Shown here: positions 25,640 to 34,392 of the stretch, one piece after another
Numbering within the stretch: position 1 is the stretch's first letter
How the letters are laid out: the number at the start of each line of letters is the position of its first letter
Origin: an uncultured Clostridia bacterium
Lineage (GTDB): Bacteria; Bacillota; Clostridia; UMGS1810
Length of the DNA: 64,000 nucleotides
Assembly (NCBI GenBank): GCA_934500705.1
Contig: CAKSTI010000016.1
Coordinates: forward strand, 1 to 64,000
Reading direction: 5' to 3'
The notes under the pieces: generated by a model
Told to the model about the DNA's origin: nothing
What the model saw: the letters and a program-made list of their open reading frames with translations, nothing else
The model's database searches: none
Translations under genes and position numbers: made by a program

Positions 25640-28600
25640 TGTCCGATTTTACACATTTACACGTTCACACACAGTACAGCCTGCTCGACGGCACCGCAAA
25701 AATCGGCGAGCTGTTGGACAGTGCGGCGTCGCTCGGCTTTGACAGCCTTGCCATAACCGACCACGGCGTTATGTACGGTGCGGTTGAATTCTGCTGCGAG
25801 GCAAAAAAGAGGGGTATGAAGCCTATAATCGGCTGTGAGGTTTATACCGCTCCGCACAGCCGCTTCGGCCGTGTTCACGGTACGGACTCGGAGTACGGCC
25901 ATCTTGTTTTGCTGTGCAAAAATAACAGGGGTTATAAAAATCTTATGACCCTTGTTTCTTATGCCTTTACGGAGGGGTACTACTATAAGCCGAGAGTGGA
26001 CGCCGAGCTTTTGAGTAAATATTCCGACGGTCTTATTGCCCTCAGCGGCTGTCTTAAAGGCGAAGTCAGCGCACGTCTTGTGAGCGGAGATTTTGACGGT
26101 GCGGTTAAAAAGGCAAAGGAATATGCGCAGATTTTCGGCAAAGATAATTTTTATCTCGAAATCCAGAACCACGGACTGCCCGAACAGCAGACCGTAATTG
26201 ACGGAATGGTTAAAATATCCAATCTTTTGGATTTGCCGCTCGCCGCAACCAACGACGTTCATTATATCAAGCGTGAGGACAGCATTTTGCAGGACGTATT
26301 AACGTGCATACAAACGGGCAAAAAGCTCTCCGACCCCGACCGTATGAAGTTTCACGGACAGGAATTTTACTTAAAGACGGCAGACGAGATGAAGGCGCTT
26401 TTCGCCGAATTTCCCGACGCTGTGGAGAACACACGCAAAATAGCGCAGCGGTGCAACGCCGAGCTGGACTTCGGCACAATGCACCTGCCGAAAATCGAGA
26501 TAGAAACCTCCCTTACGCACGAGCAGTATTTAAGAAAGCTGTGCTTTGACGGTGCGGCTAAAAAGTACGGCGGCATTACCGAACAGATTTCAAAGAGGAT
26601 TGAATACGAGCTTGACGTTATAAATTCAATGGGATATACCGACTATTTTCTCATTGTGTGGGATTTCATAAAGTACGCAAAGGATAATGCAATCCCCGTC
26701 GGTCCGGGCAGAGGGAGCGCCGCCGGGAGCATTGTTTCCTATACGCTTAACATAACGGAAATCGACCCGATTAAATATGACTTGCTCTTTGAGCGTTTTT
26801 TAAACCCCGAAAGAGTGAGTATGCCCGATATAGACATAGACATCTGCAACGAAAGGCGTGACGAGGTTAAGGATTACGTTGTGCGCAAGTACGGCGAAAA
26901 CCGTGTTGCCGGTATTGTCGCCTTCGGAACTCTCGCCGCCCGTGCCGCCGTGCGTGACGTCGGCAGAGTGCTTGCAACCGACCCTGTGGTTGTGGACAGG
27001 GTGGCAAAGGCTATACCCGAATTTTTGCACATAAAGCTCAGCGACGCAATGGAGCGTGAGCCGAGCCTTAAAAAGATGTACGCCGCAGAACCCGAAGTTA
27101 AAAAGCTTTTGGACATTGCAATGAGCTTGGAGGGCTTTGTCCGCCACGCCACAACTCACGCAGCGGGCGTGGTGATTGCAGACGATGAGCTGTTTAATTA
27201 CACACCCGTTCAGACGGGCGATAAAGGCGTCATAAGCCAGTACCCGATGCAGAGTTTGGAGAAAATCGGACTTCTTAAAATGGACTTTCTGGGACTGCGC
27301 AACCTTACAATAATAGACAATACCGTAAAGCTGGTAGAGAAAACAACGGGAGTAAAAATAACAGACTTTGACTATAACGACGAAAAAACGTTTAAACTTA
27401 TTCAAAAAGGCGACACAAACGGAGTTTTTCAGCTCGAAAATCCGGGACTCAAATCGTTTTTAAGAAAGTTTAAACCCTCGTGCGTTGACGACATAATAAT
27501 AACCACAAGCATATACCGCCCGGGCCCGATGGAACAAATTCCCAAATTTTTGGAAAACGTCAAAAACCCGAACGGCATAAAGTATATGCACCCCCTCTTG
27601 GAGAGTATTTTAAGACCGACCTACGGCGTTATCGTGTACCAGGAGCAGGTTATGAATATAGTAAAAGTCCTTGCCGGCTACTCTATGGGCAGAGCCGACC
27701 TTGTCCGCAGAGCTATGGCTAAAAAGAAAAAGGCGGAAATGGAGAGGGAACGCCGGGTTTTCATAAACGGTCTTACCGATGAAAACGGCGTTGTTACCGT
27801 TCCCGGTACAAGGCGGAACGGCATAGACGACGGTACGGCAAACAGGATTTTTGACACACTAATTCACTTTGCAAACTATGCCTTTAACAAATCCCACGCA
27901 GCGTGCTATGCCCACGTTGCATATCAGACGGCGTATTTAAAGGCAAATTACCCCACACAGTATCTTGCCGCACTGCTTGCAAGCCTTTTGGGCAACTCGC
28001 ATAAAATTTCAAAGTACGTGACGGACTTTGCCAAGTACAAAATAAGGCTTTTGCCGCCGGATATAAACAAAAGCTCCGGTTACTTTGACGTTGAGGGCAC
28101 GGACGTGCGCTTTGGACTTTCGGCACTTAAAAATGTGGGAATGACCTTTCCGCAGAATATAGTCAAGGAACGGCAGAAAAACGGCAATTTCAAGAGCTTT
28201 GAGGACTTTGCCGTCAGAATGGCGCAGTACGACATTAACAAGCGCTGTGTGGAGGTGCTTATCAAGTGCGGTGCGTTCGATTCCGTTTTCCCCAACCGCC
28301 GTGTTCTGCTTTTAAACTTTGAGGCCGTACTCGACTCGGTAAAGCAGGACGGAATGAACAAAAACAGCGGCCAGGTCAGCTTTTTTTCTCCGGGCGAGGA
28401 CGTATCTCCCGTCAGACTTATATCGGACGGCACGGAGGATTTTTCCGGACTCGAAAAGCTGTCCTTTGAGCACGAATATGCCGGAATGTATCTGAGCGGT
28501 CACCCGATAAACGAATACCTCCTTGCGGCGGCACAGTTTGCCGACACGCAAATTTACTCGGTAAACGACGGCAGCGTTGATGAGGGAGCAAGGGTCAATG

Positions 28601-29064
28601 TGTGCGGCGTGCTTTCGAGAGTTACGGCAAAGCGTACCAAAAGCGGAGTTTTTATCTGCACAATGACGCTCTCCGACTTGTACGACAGTATCGAGCTTAC
28701 CGCATTTGAGAGCACGTATAACCGATTTTTGCCGCTTTTAAAGGACGGGGCGGCGCTCTGCGTAACCGCACAGGTAAAAAAGCGTAACGAAACCGTCAGC
28801 CTTTCGCTCATTTCGGCATACAGCGCAAGGGAGCGTGCAAACTCCGTGAGCGGTTCTCTCTATGTCCGCCTGTCCGACAAGGGCGAGCTTGGCGGCGTGC
28901 AAAAAGTCTTTTCTCACTACCGTGGGCAGACGCCCGTGTGCGTGTACTTTGAGGACAGCGGTACCGCTGTGAGGTCGGACGCAAGCCACGGTGTGCGCCT
29001 TTGCAATGAGCTTGCATTGGAGCTTTGCGGAATTGTCGGATTGGAAAATGTAAAAATCAAATAA
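25639..29064 (+). CDS. dnaE: DNA polymerase III alpha subunit, DnaE type
   Basis: The DnaE-type replicative polymerase, 1141 residues, full length. The N-terminal PHP domain begins FTHLHVHTQYSLLDG, with AITDHG and CLKGEVS metal-site segments. The polymerase core shows GPGRGSAAGS and the catalytic PDIDIDI aspartates, later HAAGVVI, YRPGPM and YQEQVM, then tandem HhH and an OB-fold domain (VNVCGVLSRVTAKRTKSG). There is no intein and no frameshift. In Firmicutes DnaE works with PolC; PolC is not in this window. Its ATG overlaps the whiA stop. Confidence 0.96.
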   Translation: MSDFTHLHVHTQYSLLDGTAKIGELLDSAASLGFDSLAITDHGVMYGAVEFCCEAKKRGMKPIIGCEVYTAPHSRFGRVHGTDSEYGHLVLLCKNNRGYKNLMTLVSYAFTEGYYYKPRVDAELLSKYSDGLIALSGCLKGEVSARLVSGDFDGAVKKAKEYAQIFGKDNFYLEIQNHGLPEQQTVIDGMVKISNLLDLPLAATNDVHYIKREDSILQDVLTCIQTGKKLSDPDRMKFHGQEFYLKTADEMKALFAEFPDAVENTRKIAQRCNAELDFGTMHLPKIEIETSLTHEQYLRKLCFDGAAKKYGGITEQISKRIEYELDVINSMGYTDYFLIVWDFIKYAKDNAIPVGPGRGSAAGSIVSYTLNITEIDPIKYDLLFERFLNPERVSMPDIDIDICNERRDEVKDYVVRKYGENRVAGIVAFGTLAARAAVRDVGRVLATDPVVVDRVAKAIPEFLHIKLSDAMEREPSLKKMYAAEPEVKKLLDIAMSLEGFVRHATTHAAGVVIADDELFNYTPVQTGDKGVISQYPMQSLEKIGLLKMDFLGLRNLTIIDNTVKLVEKTTGVKITDFDYNDEKTFKLIQKGDTNGVFQLENPGLKSFLRKFKPSCVDDIIITTSIYRPGPMEQIPKFLENVKNPNGIKYMHPLLESILRPTYGVIVYQEQVMNIVKVLAGYSMGRADLVRRAMAKKKKAEMERERRVFINGLTDENGVVTVPGTRRNGIDDGTANRIFDTLIHFANYAFNKSHAACYAHVAYQTAYLKANYPTQYLAALLASLLGNSHKISKYVTDFAKYKIRLLPPDINKSSGYFDVEGTDVRFGLSALKNVGMTFPQNIVKERQKNGNFKSFEDFAVRMAQYDINKRCVEVLIKCGAFDSVFPNRRVLLLNFEAVLDSVKQDGMNKNSGQVSFFSPGEDVSPVRLISDGTEDFSGLEKLSFEHEYAGMYLSGHPINEYLLAAAQFADTQIYSVNDGSVDEGARVNVCGVLSRVTAKRTKSGVFICTMTLSDLYDSIELTAFESTYNRFLPLLKDGAALCVTAQVKKRNETVSLSLISAYSARERANSVSGSLYVRLSDKGELGGVQKVFSHYRGQTPVCVYFEDSGTAVRSDASHGVRLCNELALELCGIVGLENVKIK

Positions 29065-29084
29065 CTGAAATAACCTTTGATTAC

Positions 29085-29113
29085 AAAACAGCGGCTCAAA
29101 TTGCCGCTGTTTT
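29085..29113 (+). terminator. Terminator after dnaE
   Basis: A perfect 11-bp stem (AAAACAGCGGC / GCCGCTGTTTT) with a seven-base loop lies 20 bases after the dnaE stop, with T residues at its 3' arm. Confidence 0.75.
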
Positions 29114-29153
29114 GCGCATATTGCCGTAATTTGCCAAAAGCACTGCAACTGCC

Positions 29154-29182
29154 TTGACTTGAATAGATAAAAATGGTATAAT
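29154..29182 (+). promoter_or_regulatory. Upstream promoter of the asd-dap operon
   Basis: TTGACT and TATAAT are separated by 17 bases. A second promoter follows 42 bases downstream with the same ATGGTATAAT -10 context. Confidence 0.65.
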
Positions 29183-29196
29183 AATCTTGCATAACA

Positions 29197-29224
29197 TTGT
29201 ATCATAGCGTTGCTATGGTATAAT
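29197..29224 (+). promoter_or_regulatory. Downstream promoter of the asd-dap operon
   Basis: TTGTAT and TATAAT are separated by 16 bases, 37 bases before the asd start. The transcript leader would be too short for a lysine riboswitch. Confidence 0.55.
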
Positions 29225-29260
29225 CATTATCAAGCACACTATATTTAGGGGTTGATTACA

Positions 29261-30259
29261 GTGAAAAAGTATAACATTGCAGTTGTGGGTGCAACCGGTA
29301 TGGTCGGCAGAACGTTTTTAAAAGTTCTGGAAGAAACCAAACTCCCGGTTGAAAATTACTATCTCTTTGCATCAAAGCGTTCGGCAGGTACCAAAGTTAC
29401 CTTTATGGGCAAAGAGTACACCGTTGAGGAACTCACCGAAACATCGTTTGACAGAGGTATTGACATTGCGCTCTTTTCCGCAGGCGGTTCCACGAGTGAA
29501 AAATTTGCTCCCATCGCCGCATCTAAGGGCTGCGTTGTAATAGACAATTCAAGCGCTTGGAGAATGGACCCCGAGGTTCCCCTCGTAGTTCCCGAAGTAA
29601 ATCCCGACGACATCAAGTGGAACAAGGGTATTATCGCAAACCCCAACTGTTCCACAATTCAGGCAATGGTTGCACTCAAACCCTTGCACGATAAATATAA
29701 AATAAAGAGGGTTGTCTATTCAACCTATCAGGCAGTGTCCGGCGCAGGAATGTCCGGCTACAAGGATTTGGAGGACGGCTTAAAGGGCGAAGCTCCCAAA
29801 AAGTTCCCGCACCCGATTGCCGGCAACTGTCTTCCGCATATAGACGTATTTCTCCCCAACGGCTATACCAAAGAGGAGATGAAAATGGTCAACGAAACGA
29901 GGAAAATCCTCGGCGACGACAGCATCAGAATTACCGCAACGACGGTCAGAGTGCCGGTTTTTTACGGTCACAGCGAGTCCATAAACGTTGAATTTTACAA
30001 TCAATTTAATTTAAATGAGTTAAAGAGCGTATTGGAAAACGCCCCCGGCGTTATCGTTCAGGACGACCCGGAACACGACGTGTATCCGCTTGCAATAAAC
30101 GCCGCCGGAACAAACGAAACCTACGTCGGCAGAATTCGCCGTGACGAGAGCGTCGAGAGCGGCGTAAACCTCTGGGTTGTTGCCGACAACATCAGAAAGG
30201 GCGCTGCCGCAAACGCAGTTCAGATTGCCGAAAAACTCATCGAGATGCAAAACAACTGA
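29261..30259 (+). CDS. asd: Aspartate-semialdehyde dehydrogenase
   Basis: Asd reduces aspartyl phosphate to aspartate semialdehyde, the branch point for lysine, DAP, threonine and methionine. The 332-residue protein has the Rossmann VVGATGMVGRTFL, the catalytic Cys in ANPNCSTIQ, and the later HPIAGNCLPHID and RVPVFYGHSE segments. I chose the GTG behind AGGGG (9-base spacing); a TTG nine bases earlier touches the ribosome site. It leads the operon asd - dapA - dapB. Confidence 0.95.
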   Translation: MKKYNIAVVGATGMVGRTFLKVLEETKLPVENYYLFASKRSAGTKVTFMGKEYTVEELTETSFDRGIDIALFSAGGSTSEKFAPIAASKGCVVIDNSSAWRMDPEVPLVVPEVNPDDIKWNKGIIANPNCSTIQAMVALKPLHDKYKIKRVVYSTYQAVSGAGMSGYKDLEDGLKGEAPKKFPHPIAGNCLPHIDVFLPNGYTKEEMKMVNETRKILGDDSIRITATTVRVPVFYGHSESINVEFYNQFNLNELKSVLENAPGVIVQDDPEHDVYPLAINAAGTNETYVGRIRRDESVESGVNLWVVADNIRKGAAANAVQIAEKLIEMQNN

Positions 30260-30278
30260 TATTTTCGGAGGAAAGAAT

Positions 30279-31163
30279 ATGAAACCAACAGTTTTTACAG
30301 GCGCCGCCGTTGCCATAGTAACGCCGTTTAACGAAAGCGGTGTTGACTTTGAAAAGTTCGGCGAGCTGATTGATTATCAGATAGAAAACGGCACCGACGC
30401 CATAGTCGTGTGCGGAACAACCGGCGAGTCGGCAACAATGCCGGACGAGGAGCACATCTCAGTTATTAAATACTGCGTTCAGAGAGTCGCAGGACGTGTG
30501 CCCGTAATAGCAGGAGCAGGCACTAACGACACACCGCACTGCATAAGACTCAGCAAAGCTGCTGAGGAGTGCGGAGCAGATGCGCTTTTGCTTGTTACTC
30601 CGTATTACAACAAGACTACGCAAAAGGGTCTTGTAAAGCACTTTACAATGGTTGCAAATTCTGTGAATTTGCCCATAATTCTATACAGCGTGCCGTCGAG
30701 AACGGGCGTAAACATCGCACCGCAAACCGTAAAGAAACTCAGCGAGGTTGAGAACATCGTCGGCATAAAAGAGGCAAGCGGAAATATATCCCAGGTTGCC
30801 AAGATTGCCGAACTCTGCGGTGATGACTTTACGATTTATTCCGGCAATGACGACCAGATTGTGCCGATTATGTCGCTCGGCGGTAAGGGCGTTATCTCCG
30901 TTCTTTCAAACGTTGTGCCGGCTCAAACGCACGACATTGCGGCAAAGTATCTGGCAGGCGACACAAAGGGCGCACTCAGCATTCAACTTGAATACCTTGA
31001 ACTCATAGACGCACTGTTTTGCGAAGTAAACCCCATTCCGGTTAAAACCGCACTCAATATGATGGGGCAGAATGTCGGCTCTCTGAGAATGCCGCTGTGC
31101 GAAATGACAGAGGAAAACGAGGAAAAATTGAGAAACGTACTCAAAAAGTACAAATTGATATAA
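30279..31163 (+). CDS. dapA: 4-hydroxy-tetrahydrodipicolinate synthase
   Basis: DapA condenses pyruvate with aspartate semialdehyde, the first committed step to DAP and lysine. The 294-residue TIM barrel shows GTTGESATM, the PYYNKTTQ tyrosine, and the Schiff-base lysine in VGIKEASGN. I chose the ATG behind GGAGG; the longer open frame runs back into asd and is not supported. It follows asd by 19 bases. Confidence 0.95.
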   Translation: MKPTVFTGAAVAIVTPFNESGVDFEKFGELIDYQIENGTDAIVVCGTTGESATMPDEEHISVIKYCVQRVAGRVPVIAGAGTNDTPHCIRLSKAAEECGADALLLVTPYYNKTTQKGLVKHFTMVANSVNLPIILYSVPSRTGVNIAPQTVKKLSEVENIVGIKEASGNISQVAKIAELCGDDFTIYSGNDDQIVPIMSLGGKGVISVLSNVVPAQTHDIAAKYLAGDTKGALSIQLEYLELIDALFCEVNPIPVKTALNMMGQNVGSLRMPLCEMTEENEEKLRNVLKKYKLI

Positions 31164-31178
31164 CTAAAAACAAGGTGT

Positions 31179-31199
31179 CCTCCGCCTTTGCGGCGGAGG
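31179..31199 (+). terminator. Intercistronic GC-rich hairpin between dapA and dapB
   Basis: An 8-bp perfect stem CCTCCGCC / GGCGGAGG with a five-base loop. The following GCTCTGTTTT is a poor T-tract, so it may only reduce dapB transcription or stabilise the dapA message. Confidence 0.4.
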
Positions 31200-31223
31200 G
31201 CTCTGTTTTCGGAGGGATAACTT

Positions 31224-31976
31224 ATGACAAAAATAATACTCAGCGGCTGTAACGGGCATATGGGGCAGGTGATTGCAAGGCTTGCGTCAACCGACGAAAG
31301 CGTTAAAATCGTGCTCGGCTGTGACATCAATACACAGATGAAAAATTCGTTTTCCGTGTGTTCGTCGCTTGACGATGCTGATGCCGCCGATGCAGTGATA
31401 GATTTTTCTCACCCGAGTAATTTTGAAAACGTTGTGTCGTACTGCAAGCGTACCAAAACTCCGCTTGTAATGGCAACTACCGGTCTTTCCGACGAGCAGA
31501 AGGCGGAGCTTGTTTCTCTCTCCGAGGACGTTGCGGTGTTTTTCAGCGCAAATATGTCTCTCGGCGTGAATTTGCTTGTAAGCCTTGCCAAAAAAGCGGC
31601 GGAAATTCTCGGCGACAGCTTCGACATAGAGATAATAGAAAAACATCATAACCAAAAGATAGACGCTCCGAGCGGCACTGCGCTTATGATTGCCGATGAG
31701 CTTTCCGAGTCGCTGTCCGAAACTCCCAAATACGTCTACGACCGCCACAGCGTGCGCCGCAAACGTTCCAAAAACGAGATAGGCATACACTCCGTAAGAG
31801 GCGGAACAATAGTCGGTGAGCACGATGTCATCTTTGCCGGAACCGATGAGATTGTCGAAATAAGGCATACCGCTATGAGTAAGGAAATCTTTGCCGCAGG
31901 CAGTCTTAAAGCCGCAAAGTTCATAAGCGGAAAAAAAGCCGGAATGTATGATATGGCAGATATTGTAAAAGAGTAA
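31224..31976 (+). CDS. dapB: 4-hydroxy-tetrahydrodipicolinate reductase
   Basis: DapB reduces the DapA product to tetrahydrodipicolinate. The 250-residue protein begins with the NAD(P)-binding ILSGCNGHMGQVIA, has DFSHPSN and TTGLSDEQ, and the catalytic EIIEKHHNQKIDAPSGTAL region. Length and motifs are normal. It sits 60 bases after dapA, behind an intercistronic hairpin, with ribosome site GGAGG. The later DAP genes are not in the window. Confidence 0.94.
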   Translation: MTKIILSGCNGHMGQVIARLASTDESVKIVLGCDINTQMKNSFSVCSSLDDADAADAVIDFSHPSNFENVVSYCKRTKTPLVMATTGLSDEQKAELVSLSEDVAVFFSANMSLGVNLLVSLAKKAAEILGDSFDIEIIEKHHNQKIDAPSGTALMIADELSESLSETPKYVYDRHSVRRKRSKNEIGIHSVRGGTIVGEHDVIFAGTDEIVEIRHTAMSKEIFAAGSLKAAKFISGKKAGMYDMADIVKE

Positions 31977-32004
31977 TATTTGCCCCCTGATGTTCATATC
32001 TTAA

Positions 32005-32033
32005 ACCATCGTATTATGTACGGTGGTTTTTTT
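32005..32033 (+). terminator. Terminator abutting the ACT-domain gene start
   Basis: A 9-bp stem with one G-U wobble (ACCATCGTA / TACGGTGGT) and a five-base loop is followed by seven T. The T-tract ends exactly at the next gene's ATG, and the GGTGG of the stem is the only nearby ribosome-site candidate for it. Confidence 0.7.
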
Positions 32034-32510
32034 ATGGAGATGATGACATTGTATAGGTTAAATGACAGCATATGCGTGCGTGACGACGTGACTATGATAA
32101 CGATAGACAACCTCTCCGGTGATAACCGTGTTATGGCGTCCGTTCTGTGCGAAATTGCCAAAATGGATATGGATATTGACATTTTAGACTACCACAACAG
32201 CTACAAGGGCAGCAAGCTGACAATTCTTGTGGAAAACAGCGGAATACTGCGCATAACCGGAGCCGTGGGAATGTTTAAAGACAAGATGAAAGGCTTAATC
32301 TGCGACGTTTACTGCCTTAATACCGCCGTGACCGTGGCAACGCAGAAAACCCCTCTTGATGACGCCGCCGCAATTATGCGTGCGTTCTCGCACGGCGGCA
32401 TAGAGCTTTACCACCTTTTTTCCGGCAGTGCGGGCATAACGCTTGTAATAAATGAGGCGTACACCGACCGTGCGTGCTCTGTTTTGGAAAAGATATTCAA
32501 AAAAATGTGA
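32034..32510 (+). CDS. ACT-domain protein
   Basis: A 158-residue cytoplasmic protein. Two ACT-like beta-alpha-beta units can be read: DDVTMITIDNLSGDNRVMASVLCEI near the N-terminus, and a C-terminal half with GGIELYHLFSGSAGITLVI. ACT domains bind amino acids, and this pair resembles the regulatory tail of aspartate kinase, but no kinase domain is attached. Its place right after dapB suggests it senses a product of the aspartate pathway (inference). The start follows a terminator T-tract directly; a longer frame from a TTG at 31980 would include that hairpin and is unlikely. Confidence 0.65.
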   Translation: MEMMTLYRLNDSICVRDDVTMITIDNLSGDNRVMASVLCEIAKMDMDIDILDYHNSYKGSKLTILVENSGILRITGAVGMFKDKMKGLICDVYCLNTAVTVATQKTPLDDAAAIMRAFSHGGIELYHLFSGSAGITLVINEAYTDRACSVLEKIFKKM

Positions 32511-32540
32511 CAAATTTTTGCATTTTGTTTATATTTCACC

Positions 32541-32569
32541 TTGTAACTTGCCTTATTATGTGTTAAAAT
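32541..32569 (+). promoter_or_regulatory. Promoter of the GGGtGRT gene pair
   Basis: TTGTAA and TAAAAT are separated by 17 bases, about 40 bases before the start codon, which has an AGAAAGGGG ribosome site. Confidence 0.6.
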
Positions 32570-32608
32570 ATCAGTATAATTTTATAATGGCAAGAAAGGG
32601 GTAAAAAA

Positions 32609-33301
32609 ATGATTTACAGTGCAGAAGTTGAGAATATGTGTGTAGTTAAAAAGGGCGCAAATCACGGCCCGGCTCCTATTCCGCAGGAAGGTCAGTGGAC
32701 CAAATCCAAGGAAATTAAGGACGTTTCGGGTCTTACACACGGTGTTGGTTGGTGCGCTCCCCAGCAGGGTGCTTGTAAGCTCACATTAAACGTTAAGGAA
32801 GGTATTATCCAGGAGGCTCTCGTTGAGACTATCGGCTGTTCCGGTATGACTCACTCCGCAGCTATGGCCTCGGAAATTCTCCCCGGTAAGACAATCCTTG
32901 AAGCACTCAATACAGACCTTGTCTGTGATGCTATCAACACAGCTATGAGAGAGCTTTTCCTCCAAATTGTTTACGGAAGAACACAGACGGCTTTCTCCGA
33001 GGGCGGTCTGCCCATCGGCGCAGGACTCGAAGACCTCGGTAAGGGTCTGAGAAGCCAGGTAGGTACAATGTACGGCACACTTGCTAAGGGTTCAAGATAC
33101 CTCGAAATGGCAGAAGGCTACGTAACCGACATTGCGCTCGACGGCGACGATGAAATTATCGGCTACAAGTTCGTTCACCTCGGCAAAATGATGGAAATGG
33201 TTAAAAAGGGTATGGACGCAAACGAGGCACTCGAAAAGGCAAGCGGTCAGTACGGAAGAATTGACGATGCCGTTAAGTTTGTAGACCCCAGAAAAGAATA
33301 A
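32609..33301 (+). CDS. Fe-S scaffold-like partner of GGGtGRT protein
   Basis: A 230-residue protein related to NifU/IscU-type scaffolds. It has Cys residues in GVGWCAPQQGACKL and VETIGCSGMTHSA, the latter being the usual NifU N-domain region. Proteins of this kind almost always sit next to a GGGtGRT protein in anaerobes, as here (17 bases apart). The ordinary scaffold uses three conserved Cys; here C49, C56 and C76 (approximate) could bind metal. The cellular role of the pair has not been established to my knowledge. Confidence 0.75.
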   Translation: MIYSAEVENMCVVKKGANHGPAPIPQEGQWTKSKEIKDVSGLTHGVGWCAPQQGACKLTLNVKEGIIQEALVETIGCSGMTHSAAMASEILPGKTILEALNTDLVCDAINTAMRELFLQIVYGRTQTAFSEGGLPIGAGLEDLGKGLRSQVGTMYGTLAKGSRYLEMAEGYVTDIALDGDDEIIGYKFVHLGKMMEMVKKGMDANEALEKASGQYGRIDDAVKFVDPRKE

Positions 33302-33318
33302 TAGAGGAGGACGTTACG

Positions 33319-34320
33319 ATGGCTTTATTTGAGAGTTACGAGAGAAGAATAGATAACATTAATGCAGTTCTTAACGCAAACGGAATAGCTTCCATAGAAG
33401 AAGCAAAGAAAATTTGCGATGACAAAGGTATCGACCCCTATACAATAGTCAAGGGTATTCAGCCGATTTGCTTTGAAAATGCCGCTTGGGCATATGTTGT
33501 GGGCGCAGCGCTTGCAATAAAGAGAGGCTGCAAAAATGCGGCTGACGCAGCGGAAGTTATCGGCGAAGGCCTTCAAGCATTCTGCATAAAGGGTTCTGTT
33601 GCCGACGACAGAAAGGTTGGCCTCGGTCACGGTAACCTCGGCGCAATGCTTTTGAGAGAGGAAACAAAGTGCTTTGCATTCCTGGCAGGTCACGAGTCTT
33701 TTGCGGCAGCAGAGGGCGCAATCGGTATTGCAAGAAGTGCAAACAAAGTTAGAAAAGAACCCCTTAAAGTAATACTTAACGGTCTTGGTAAAGACGCCGC
33801 TCAGATTATATCGAGAATTAACGGGTTTACATATGTTCAGACTCAGTTTGACTACGGCACGGGCGAGCTTAAAATCGTTAGAGAAAAAGCATACTCAAAC
33901 GGTGAGAGAGCAGAAGTTCGCTGCTACGGTGCAGACGATGTCCGTGAGGGCGTTGCAATAATGCACCACGAGGGCGTGGACGTTTCAATCACAGGTAACT
34001 CCACCAACCCCACAAGGTTCCAGCACCCCGTTGCAGGAACATATAAGAAGGAGTGCAACGCACTCGGCAAGAAGTACTTCTCCGTTGCTTCCGGCGGCGG
34101 TACAGGAAGAACACTCCACCCGGATAATATGGCTGCCGGCCCCGCATCTTACGGTATGACAGATACTCTCGGCAGAATGCACTCCGACGCACAGTTTGCA
34201 GGTTCGTCCTCTGTTCCGGCTCACGTTGAAATGATGGGCTTTTTGGGAATAGGCAACAACCCGATGGTAGGCGCTACCGTTGCAGTTGCGGTTGCTGTTC
34301 AGGAATGTATGAATAAGTAA
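33319..34320 (+). CDS. GGGtGRT protein
   Basis: A 333-residue protein named for its motif, found as FSVASGGGTGRTLHPDN in the C-terminal third. Other conserved parts are GHGNLGAMLL and the glycine/alanine-rich end GNNPMVGATVAVAVAV. The family is widespread in strict anaerobes and is paired with the scaffold-like gene upstream; both share one promoter and a strong terminator. The reaction is unknown. The AGGAGGACG ribosome site and high use of preferred codons suggest strong expression. Confidence 0.85.
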   Translation: MALFESYERRIDNINAVLNANGIASIEEAKKICDDKGIDPYTIVKGIQPICFENAAWAYVVGAALAIKRGCKNAADAAEVIGEGLQAFCIKGSVADDRKVGLGHGNLGAMLLREETKCFAFLAGHESFAAAEGAIGIARSANKVRKEPLKVILNGLGKDAAQIISRINGFTYVQTQFDYGTGELKIVREKAYSNGERAEVRCYGADDVREGVAIMHHEGVDVSITGNSTNPTRFQHPVAGTYKKECNALGKKYFSVASGGGTGRTLHPDNMAAGPASYGMTDTLGRMHSDAQFAGSSSVPAHVEMMGFLGIGNNPMVGATVAVAVAVQECMNK

Positions 34321-34349
34321 TAAGTCCTTTTGGTTTTAAGGCAAAATGA

Positions 34350-34392
34350 AACAGACACATCAAAGGAATTTCCGATGATGTGTCTGTTTTTT
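34350..34392 (+). terminator. Terminator of the GGGtGRT operon
   Basis: A perfect 13-bp stem (AACAGACACATCA / TGATGTGTCTGTT) followed by TTTTTT, between the GGGtGRT stop and the stop of a convergent gene. Confidence 0.8.

Noticed and set aside
26800..27405. A 201-codon open frame antisense to dnaE
   Set aside because: Long antisense frames are expected opposite GC-richer coding DNA; it has no ribosome site or family match and is covered by the dnaE polymerase core.
29113..29260. Lysine riboswitch before asd-dapA-dapB
   Set aside because: The distance from either predicted start site to the asd start is far too short for the roughly 170-nt lysine aptamer, and its conserved segments are absent.
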